9,856 nt of DNA from Gemmatimonadota bacterium (GTDB taxonomy: Bacteria > Gemmatimonadota > Gemmatimonadetes > Longimicrobiales > RSA9). The stretch spans positions 1 through 9,856 of the forward strand of contig JACQPS010000108.1 of the NCBI GenBank assembly GCA_016207445.1, written 5' to 3'. The notes under the pieces are model-generated. The model made no database searches, was not told the origin of the DNA, and was given only the letters and a program-made list of their open reading frames with translations. The position numbers were made by a program, and so were the translations under genes. Below, piece after piece: positions 4,875-9,856 of the stretch (positions within the stretch are counted from its first letter, which is position 1; the number at the start of each line of letters is the position of its first letter).

Positions 4875-6868
4875 CGCGCCTCCGCCTGCGCCGCGGCCGG
4901 CAACCGCTCCCCACCCGGGCTGCGCCGCTCCCGCCGCTGCGACAGCGCCAGCAGCGCCCCCGCCGCGATCACCGCGCCGCCGAGCCAGATCCAGATGACC
5001 AGCGGCTGGACGTACGCGTGAAACGTGGCCGAGGAGCCGTCTTGCTCGAACGCCAAAAGCGTCACGTACAGGTCCGCGCGCGCGCGGCTGCGCACGGCCG
5101 GCGTGGCCACCGGCTCCGCGCTGGCGGCGTAGTAGTTGAGGCGCGGGTCCAGCCGGCCCAGGCTCGTGCTCCCGCGGAGCACGGTCAGGTCCGCGGCCAC
5201 CACGAAGCGCTGCGGCTCCTGGCGCGCCCACAGCCGCTCGAAGCGGAGCACGTGCCCCGCAATGGCCAGCGTCTGCCCGGGTCGCAGGGTGGCCTGCCGC
5301 TCTGTGCGGAAGCTGGACGAGGCCGTGATCCCGAGCGCGATCAGGAGCACGCCCAGATGTGCCAGGTAGCCCCCGTAGCGGCGTGGATTGGAGCGCACCA
5401 GACGAACCAGGGCGCGTGGCGGCGCCTCTCCGTGCGCGCGTCTTCGTGCCCGGGTGCCGTCCGCGAACTCGCCCAGGTTGGCCGTGAGCGCGAAGCCTGC
5501 GAAAGCGAACGCCGCCACGGTGAACGGCGCGCGCACGCCCAGCGCGAGCAGCGTCCCCGCCACCAGCCCCAGCGCCAGGAACGGCGGCACGAACTTGCGG
5601 CGCAGGAGCTGGCGCTCGGGCCGCCCCCACGGCAGCGCCGGCCCGACGCCCACCAGGAACAGCAGCGCGGCGCAGAGCGGGATGGTCATGCGGTTGAAGA
5701 AGGGAGCGCCCACGCTGACCTTCACGCCTCGCACCGCCTCGGCCGCGAGTGGGAACAGCGTGCCGAGCAGCACCGTGAAGGTGAATGCCGTGAAAAGCAG
5801 GTTGTTGAGCAGGAAGGCCGTATCCCGGCTCACCACACCCTCGAGTCGCCCGGTGCCACGCAACTCGGTGCTGCGGCCGGCCACGAGCGCCAGCGAGAAG
5901 AGCAGGACCACCGCGATGAAGGCGAGGAAGAAGAAGCCGATCGTCCCCTGCGTGAACGCGTGCACGGAGGACAGGATCCCGCTGCGCGTGAGGAACGTGC
6001 CGAGGATGGTGAGGACGAACGTCGCCACCACGAGGCTCACGTTCCAGACGCGGAGCAGCCCGCGTCGCTCCTCCACCATCGCGGAATGCAGGAACGCGGT
6101 CGCCGTGAGCCAGGGCATGAAGGAGGCGTTCTCGACGGGATCCCATGCCCAGTAGCCACCCCAGCCCAGCACCTCGTACGACCACCACATTCCGGCAATG
6201 ATCGCGAGCGAGAGAAAACCCCAGGCGGTCAGCGTCCAGCGCCGCGTCAGCCGGATCCAGCGGTCATCGAGCCCCCCCGCCAGCAACGCCCCCGTGGCGA
6301 ACGCGAACGGAACGGTCATGCCCACGTAGCCGAGGTAGAGCAGCGGCGGGTGTATCGCCATGAGCAGGTGGTTCTGGAGCAGCGGGTTGGGGCCCGGCCC
6401 GTCCACCGGCACCGGGAACATGCGGCCGAACGGGTTCGCCGGACCGACGAGCAGCAGGTAGAAGAAGCTGCCCACGGCTAGCAGAATCGCCAGCGCATAG
6501 GGCAAGACCGCACCCGCCTCCGCGCGGCTCCAGCGGACTGCCAGCGCGGTGTATCCGGAAAGGACGAGCCCCCAGAACAGGATCGAGCCGTCCAGCGCAC
6601 CCCAGAGGGAGATGATCGTGTAGAAGAGGGGGGTGGCCCGACTCCCGACCTGGGCCACGTACGAGATGCTGAAATCGCGCGTGACCAGCGCGTACACCAT
6701 GGCCAGGTTGGCCACGAGCAACAGCGCGAAGTTGGCGTACGCGGCGGCGATCGCGCTCCGCACCAGCTCGGGCCGGCGCAGGCGTGCCCCCATGACCGCG
6801 GCCGCCGCGCCGAAGACGGCGAGCGCTAGCGCGACCGCGCAGGCGCTGAGGCCGAGCAGTCGCGTCAA
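4871..6868 (-). CDS. ccmF: Cytochrome c heme ligation protein CcmF
   Basis: CcmF is the multi-spanning membrane component of the heme lyase that takes heme from CcmE and attaches it to apocytochrome c. 665 residues from a TTG start at 6868, close to the usual ~650. The WWD heme-handling motif is present as WGGYWAWDPVENASF (236-250), followed by MPWLTATAFLH. AIHPPLLYLGYVG (171-183) matches the conserved His region, and TRSGILSSVHAF follows. Many hydrophobic helices cover the whole length, with a periplasmic soluble stretch near the C-terminus. The TTG overlaps the ccmE stop (TTGA) and has GAGG 7 nt upstream. The frame remains open further upstream to 7264, but that stretch overlaps ccmE and has shadow-like composition. 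No ATG near the N-terminus would keep the first membrane helix. Confidence 0.94.
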   Translation of the reverse strand: MTRLLGLSACAVALALAVFGAAAAVMGARLRRPELVRSAIAAAYANFALLLVANLAMVYALVTRDFSISYVAQVGSRATPLFYTIISLWGALDGSILFWGLVLSGYTALAVRWSRAEAGAVLPYALAILLAVGSFFYLLLVGPANPFGRMFPVPVDGPGPNPLLQNHLLMAIHPPLLYLGYVGMTVPFAFATGALLAGGLDDRWIRLTRRWTLTAWGFLSLAIIAGMWWSYEVLGWGGYWAWDPVENASFMPWLTATAFLHSAMVEERRGLLRVWNVSLVVATFVLTILGTFLTRSGILSSVHAFTQGTIGFFFLAFIAVVLLFSLALVAGRSTELRGTGRLEGVVSRDTAFLLNNLLFTAFTFTVLLGTLFPLAAEAVRGVKVSVGAPFFNRMTIPLCAALLFLVGVGPALPWGRPERQLLRRKFVPPFLALGLVAGTLLALGVRAPFTVAAFAFAGFALTANLGEFADGTRARRRAHGEAPPRALVRLVRSNPRRYGGYLAHLGVLLIALGITASSSFRTERQATLRPGQTLAIAGHVLRFERLWARQEPQRFVVAADLTVLRGSTSLGRLDPRLNYYAASAEPVATPAVRSRARADLYVTLLAFEQDGSSATFHAYVQPLVIWIWLGGAVIAAGALLALSQRRERRSPGGERLPAAAQAEAR

Positions 6869-7320
6869 CTCCGTTCCTCGCCGAGCAGCGTCCGATACAG
6901 ATCCTGCGGCCGCTCCCCGGGCGCGGGCGGCCGGTACTCGTTCGAGTGCTTGACCATCAGGTTCGTCGATTCGAACACGCCGCCCTCGCGGTACCGGCCT
7001 TCGACCACCACGCCGATGCCCTCGCGGAACATCTGCGGCGGCGCCCCCGTCGAGCGCACGACCAGCGTTTGGGTTCCGTCCGTGAGGCGGAAGCGGAGAT
7101 CGAGCGCCTCCGCGTCCCACCGGACGCTGCCCGGGAGCACCTGACCGCCCAGCCGCACCGGGGTATCGTAGGCGCGCTCGCCGCGCGCCAGCAGCTCGGA
7201 GGGCGTGAGGAAGTAGACCAGGTTCTCGCCGATCCCGCCGTAGAGCAGGAAGCCGAAGCCGCACAGCACGACGATGGCGCCCCCGGCGAGCACGAGCCGC
7301 CGGCGCGATCCGGGCGTCAC
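6865..7320 (-). CDS. ccmE: Periplasmic heme chaperone CcmE
   Basis: CcmE binds heme covalently after its export by CcmABCD and delivers it to CcmF. 151 residues from a GTG at 7320. It has a single N-terminal membrane anchor (about 8-27) followed by the family segment GGIGENLVYFLTPSEL (28-43), then the OB-fold beta barrel with RLGGQVLPGSV. The heme-attachment motif is HSNEY (His125, Tyr129), the HxxxY form, in the context LMVKHSNEYRPP. The C-terminal tail is about 20 residues. The GTG overlaps the TGA of ccmD (GTGA). The alternative longer frame from 7452 lies over ccmD and is rejected. Confidence 0.95.
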   Translation of the reverse strand: MTPGSRRRLVLAGGAIVVLCGFGFLLYGGIGENLVYFLTPSELLARGERAYDTPVRLGGQVLPGSVRWDAEALDLRFRLTDGTQTLVVRSTGAPPQMFREGIGVVVEGRYREGGVFESTNLMVKHSNEYRPPAPGERPQDLYRTLLGEERS

Positions 7321-7460
7321 GGCGTCGCCTCCGCGCCGTTGCCGTTTGCGCCCAGCTGCCGCTCCAGGCGCCGGAGCCGGACCTGCAACCGGATCGCGTA
7401 GGCGACCAGTACGACCCAGGTCAGGCCGTACGCCGCGACGATGAACCTCCACTCAGACAT
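7317..7460 (-). CDS. ccmD: Heme exporter subunit CcmD
   Basis: A 47-residue single-span membrane protein, too short for most ORF cut-offs. It begins MSEWRFIVAAYGLTWVVLVA and continues YAIRLQVRLRRLERQLG, which is the CcmD pattern: a short N-terminus, one hydrophobic helix with an internal Tyr, then a basic/amphipathic cytoplasmic tail. In other bacteria CcmD is needed to release holo-CcmE from the CcmABC complex. The ATG lies inside the end of ccmC (8-nt overlap ATGTCTGA) and its TGA overlaps the GTG of ccmE. Its place between ccmC and ccmE is the standard one and strengthens the call. Confidence 0.9.
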   Translation of the reverse strand: MSEWRFIVAAYGLTWVVLVAYAIRLQVRLRRLERQLGANGNGAEATP

Positions 7461-8172
7461 GCAGCTCCTCTCCCTGCGCGAGCTCCCTGGCCTCCGCCTG
7501 CGCCTCCACCAGGCGCTCCAGCCGGGCCGCGCGATAACGAAGCAGAATGAAGTACACCAGCACCAGCAGGAACGCCAGGGCGTTCAGCCGCAGCCCCAGA
7601 GCGTACGCCGGGTCCACCGTGCTCGGGCTGGACTGTACCTGGTGCAGCGTGCGCCACCACTGCACCGACTTGTAGACGACCAGCACGTTCAGCGACGCCA
7701 GGATCCCCACGGCCGCGCTCCAGCGCGCGCGCCGATCCGGTTCATCCACGAAGGAGCGCAGCGCCAGGTATCCGACCGTCATCACCAGCAAGATGGCCGT
7801 CGTGGTCAGGCGCGGATCCCAGGTCCACCACACGCCCCAGGTCGGCCGACCCCAGATCGAGCCGAGCGCGAGCGTCAGGGCCGTGAGCACCAGCGCCACT
7901 TCGGCGGCCGCCGCCGCCAGCAGATCGTAGCGCTCCTCACGCTTCCACAGGTAGAGCACGCTCCCGATGAAAACCACGAAGAACGCGAGAAAGGCCGACC
8001 ACGCGGCGGGCACGTGAACGTACATGATCTTCTGCAGATGCCCCATGTCACGGTCGGGCGGCGAGGCGCTGAGGCCGAGCAGCTCCGCCCCGACCAGCGC
8101 CGCCAGGGCGATGATCCCGAGGATCTGATAGCGCCGCCGCGAGACGACGGCCGGCACGAACGACCCGGGCAT
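7453..8172 (-). CDS. ccmC: Heme exporter / CcmE heme-loading protein CcmC
   Basis: CcmC is an inner-membrane protein that presents heme to CcmE. 239 residues, about six membrane helices. The WWD motif is WGVWWTWDPRLT (112-123). Two conserved histidines expected to ligate heme are visible: His53 in KIMYVHVPAAW and His177 in QWWRTLHQ. I start it at the ATG at 8172, because GAGGAG lies 5 nt upstream. A GTG at 8178 that overlaps the ccmB stop is also in frame, but it sits inside that ribosome binding site. The end overlaps ccmD by 8 nt. The C-terminal tail is acidic and cytoplasmic (AQGEELHV). Confidence 0.95.
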   Translation of the reverse strand: MPGSFVPAVVSRRRYQILGIIALAALVGAELLGLSASPPDRDMGHLQKIMYVHVPAAWSAFLAFFVVFIGSVLYLWKREERYDLLAAAAAEVALVLTALTLALGSIWGRPTWGVWWTWDPRLTTTAILLVMTVGYLALRSFVDEPDRRARWSAAVGILASLNVLVVYKSVQWWRTLHQVQSSPSTVDPAYALGLRLNALAFLLVLVYFILLRYRAARLERLVEAQAEARELAQGEELHV

Positions 8173-8174
8173 GA

Positions 8175-8861
8175 TCACTCCTCGATGACGTACTCGAACG
8201 CGAAGAAGGAAGCCACGAAAAAGATCACATCGAAGATCAGGAGCAGCCGGATCCAGCCGCCGCTCTCCTTCATGGGATCGCCGGCCAGCAGCGCGCCGGT
8301 GGCCTCGACCGCCGCCAGGAGCACCGGCACGAGCATGGGGAAGAGCAGCAGCGGCAGCAGCACCTCGCGCGCGCGCACCCGGCTGGCGATCGCGGCGTAG
8401 AACGTGCCGAGCGTGACGAAGCCGACGGTACCCAGCAAGAGCACGCCGGCCAGCCCCGGAAACGGCCGGAGCAGCGGCAGGTGGTAGAGCACCGCGGCGA
8501 GCGGGAGTACGATCGCTTCCACGAGCAGCACGAACACCAGGTTGGCGATCAGCTTGCCCAGGAAGATCGAGCGGTGGTCGCCGGGGTAGAGCAGCAGCGC
8601 CTCGAGCGCACCGCTCTCGAGCTCGACCTGATACGAGTGGTTGAAGGCCAGCACGCCGCTGAAGAGCACCGTCAACCAGAGGGCGCCCGCGGCGGCCGCG
8701 CGCAGGGCTTCCGCGTCGGGGCCGAGTGCGAACCCGAAGAGAAACAGGATCAGGGCGGCCAGGAATACGACCGCGTTGAAGTTGGCCTTCGTCCTGCGTT
8801 CGGCCGTCAGATCCTTCCAGGCGACGGCGGCCACGCGGCCAGCCTCGCGCGGCAAGCCCAT
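8175..8861 (-). CDS. ccmB: Heme exporter permease CcmB
   Basis: CcmB is the membrane permease that pairs with the ATPase CcmA in the CcmABCD complex. 228 residues with about six hydrophobic helices and little else. The N-terminal cytoplasmic AWKDLTAERRTK matches the conserved 'rdL..E.R' of the family, and the loop FNHSYQVELESGALEALLLYP is strongly CcmB-like. The ATG at 8861 is preceded by GGGGAGG at 6 nt; a GTG at 8876 would overlap that ribosome binding site and is rejected. The ccmA stop lies 2 nt before the ATG (TGACGATG). The C-terminus reads FFAFEYVIEE. Confidence 0.93.
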   Translation of the reverse strand: MGLPREAGRVAAVAWKDLTAERRTKANFNAVVFLAALILFLFGFALGPDAEALRAAAAGALWLTVLFSGVLAFNHSYQVELESGALEALLLYPGDHRSIFLGKLIANLVFVLLVEAIVLPLAAVLYHLPLLRPFPGLAGVLLLGTVGFVTLGTFYAAIASRVRAREVLLPLLLFPMLVPVLLAAVEATGALLAGDPMKESGGWIRLLLIFDVIFFVASFFAFEYVIEE

Positions 8862-8863
8862 CG

Positions 8864-9589
8864 TCAACCTCCCCACCCGGCGCTGCGCGATCCGAGCCCG
8901 GCTGCCGGCGCCGTCGCGGAGGCTCCGTTCAGCACGCGACCCGCCTGCAATTCCACGAACCGGTCGACAACCTCGGCCGCGCGCTCGCGGTCGTGCGTGG
9001 CCAGGAGCACCGCGCCGCCATCGGCGGCGATGTCGCGCACCAGCCGGTGAACCTGCCGCATCCCTGCCGCATCGAAGCTCGCGTACGGCTCGTCCAGCAG
9101 CAGGAGCCGTGGCGGCCGGAGCAGCAGGCGCGCGAGTGCCAGGCGCCGCCGCATCCCGGAGGAGAAGCCACGGACTCGCTCCTGTTCCTCATGCTCGAGG
9201 TTCACGGCCGCGAGGGCGGCGGTGATCCTGGCCGGCGCTGCGTCCATCCCCCACATGCGCAGGGCGAAGCGCAGGTTCTCACCCGCGGTCAAGTCTTCGT
9301 AGAGCCCGGGCGCGTGCGCGAGCATACCGACCTGCGCGCGCACCGCGGCCGGCGACCGCAACACGTCGCAGCCGAAAACGCGCGCGCTGCCGCGGCTCGG
9401 CCGCAGCGCGGTGGTCAGCAGGCGCAGCAGCGTCGTCTTGCCGCTGCCGTTGGGGCCGACGAGCGCCACCGCGCTGCCGGGGTCCACGCGCAGCGACACG
9501 CCGCGCAGCGCCCAGCGCCGGCCGAAGCGCCGCGCGAGCTCCACCGTCTCCACCGCAGCGACGCCGCTGTCGTCTCCGCTTTCCCGCAC
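8864..9589 (-). CDS. ccmA: Heme exporter ATP-binding protein CcmA
   Basis: ABC ATPase of the CcmABCD complex; in other bacteria its ATP hydrolysis releases holo-CcmE. 241 residues with all ABC motifs: Walker A GPNGSGKTT (45-53), signature FSSGMRRRLALAR (142-154), Walker B LLLLDEP (162-168) and the switch His199 in LLATHD. The Q-loop region reads AHAPGLYEDLTAGENL, the 'H.PG...LTa.ENL' form of CcmA proteins. The short length without a membrane domain, together with ccmB directly downstream, fixes the identity. The start is a GTG at 9589 with AGCAGG upstream; an internal GTG nine codons further in is possible. First gene of the ccm operon. Confidence 0.94.
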   Translation of the reverse strand: MRESGDDSGVAAVETVELARRFGRRWALRGVSLRVDPGSAVALVGPNGSGKTTLLRLLTTALRPSRGSARVFGCDVLRSPAAVRAQVGMLAHAPGLYEDLTAGENLRFALRMWGMDAAPARITAALAAVNLEHEEQERVRGFSSGMRRRLALARLLLRPPRLLLLDEPYASFDAAGMRQVHRLVRDIAADGGAVLLATHDRERAAEVVDRFVELQAGRVLNGASATAPAAGLGSRSAGWGG

Positions 9590-9637
9590 CGTAACCTGCT
9601 TCCTGGTTGGGCATTGCCCGTGCTTGGCTGAAGCTCA

Positions 9638-9666
9638 AAAATACCGCAAGCTGCGTGATGGTTCAA
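9638..9666 (-). promoter_or_regulatory. Likely promoter of the ccm operon
   Basis: On the minus strand TTGAAC (9661-9666, 4 of 6) is followed after exactly 17 bp by TATTTT (9638-9643, 4 of 6). The start would be near 9631, giving a ~42-nt leader to ccmA. The leader contains the near-palindrome GGGCAATGCCC (9609-9619). This is the most AT-rich spot in the divergent gap. Confidence 0.5.
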
Positions 9667-9690
9667 CGGATCGCTCGCGACCCCCCGCGA

Positions 9691-9710
9691 CGCGCCCCGG
9701 GCCGGGCGCG
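9691..9710. other. Strong GC hairpin in the fabH-ccm gap
   Basis: A 7-bp perfect stem (CGCGCCC at 9691-9697 with GGGCGCG at 9704-9710) and a 6-nt loop lie between the ccm promoter and the fabH start. There is no T-tract, so it is not a typical terminator. It could fold in the fabH leader mRNA or mark an operator. Confidence 0.4.
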
Positions 9711-9723
9711 GCGGCCGTGGGTA

Positions 9724-9745
9724 GACGAGGGAGCGAGACGAGGGA
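9724..9745 (+). repeat. Direct repeat GACGAGGGA x2 before fabH
   Basis: GACGAGGGA occurs at 9724-9732 and again at 9737-9745, 13 bp apart. The second copy, followed by GG, forms the GAGGGAGG ribosome binding site of fabH, 4-5 nt before its TTG. The first copy would be a second Shine-Dalgarno-like site without a start codon. Confidence 0.45.
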
Positions 9746-9751
9746 GGCGCC

Positions 9752-9856
9752 TTGAATCGCATCGTCGGGTCAGGGCGTTACTTGCCAGAACGCGTGCTCG
9801 CCAGCGACGAGGTAGCCGCGCGCGCTGGTGTGACCGCCGCCTGGATCGTGCGCCGC
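9752..9856 (+). CDS. fabH: 3-oxoacyl-ACP synthase III (FabH), N-terminal part
   Basis: FabH condenses acetyl-CoA with malonyl-ACP to start fatty acid synthesis. Only the first 35 residues are in the window; the gene runs off the right edge. They read (M)NRIVGSGRYLPERVLASD then EVAARAGVTAAWIVRR, matching the KAS III N-terminus 'I.G.G.ylPe.vltN.dl........WI..R'. The TTG start at 9752 has GAGGGAGG just upstream and begins one residue before the first strand. Other thiolase-fold enzymes, such as PqsD-like or beta-ketoacyl synthases of secondary metabolism, cannot be excluded from so short a piece. Divergent from ccmA. Confidence 0.82.
   Translation, partial: MNRIVGSGRYLPERVLASDEVAARAGVTAAWIVRR

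Noticed and set aside
4430..6481. A 683-codon open frame on the plus strand
   Set aside because: It is antisense to ccmF and ccmG, which are certain by motif. Its Arg/Gly/Pro/Glu-rich composition is typical of a frame shadow in GC-rich DNA.
8863..8868. TTGACG (minus strand) as a -35 box inside the ccmA-ccmB junction
   Set aside because: No -10 element follows at a proper distance. The bases are explained by the ccmA stop codon and the ccmB ribosome binding site spacing.

Overview
The window is GC-rich, densely coding bacterial DNA that looks chromosomal. Genes are tightly packed, often with overlapping stop and start codons, and GTG or TTG starts are common. I see no integrase, transposase, phage gene, CRISPR array, tRNA or rRNA. 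A complete System I cytochrome c maturation locus, a diverged Lgt and the overall codon style would fit a Gemmatimonadota-like bacterium. That placement is inference; the sequence alone does not prove it.

Left part (1-2112). An array of 7-bp repeats in two inverted arms lies at the edge. On the minus strand follow a GntR-type regulator with an unassigned C-terminal domain, a small predicted lipoprotein, a hairpin terminator, and a 73-residue HMA-like protein without the metal-binding cysteines. The HMA-like gene has a good sigma70-type promoter in the gap before the next, divergent gene.

Middle (2113-3816). A family 4 uracil-DNA glycosylase gene on the plus strand is broken by an in-frame amber codon and a frameshift, and its fourth Fe-S cysteine is replaced by histidine. 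It converges on lgt (prolipoprotein diacylglyceryl transferase, minus strand), which has its own perfect TATAAT -10 box.

Right part (3817-9589). An uninterrupted minus-strand operon ccmA-ccmB-ccmC-ccmD-ccmE-ccmF-ccmG-ccmH encodes the whole heme delivery and ligation pathway for c-type cytochromes. CcmABCD load heme onto the chaperone CcmE. CcmG and CcmH keep the apocytochrome cysteines reduced. CcmF, with CcmH, ligates the heme. Junctions overlap by 4-8 nt or lie 2 nt apart, which indicates translational coupling. ccmD (47 codons) and the TTG start of ccmF are easy to miss. No ccmI is present in the window.

Right edge (9590-9856). A 162-bp divergent intergenic region holds a likely ccm promoter and a strong GC hairpin. 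It is followed by the first 35 codons of fabH (3-oxoacyl-ACP synthase III) on the plus strand.

I found no convincing new multi-gene system. The most unusual items are the multiply damaged glycosylase gene, the cysteine-less HMA protein, the heptamer array and the regulator with an unassigned sensor domain.
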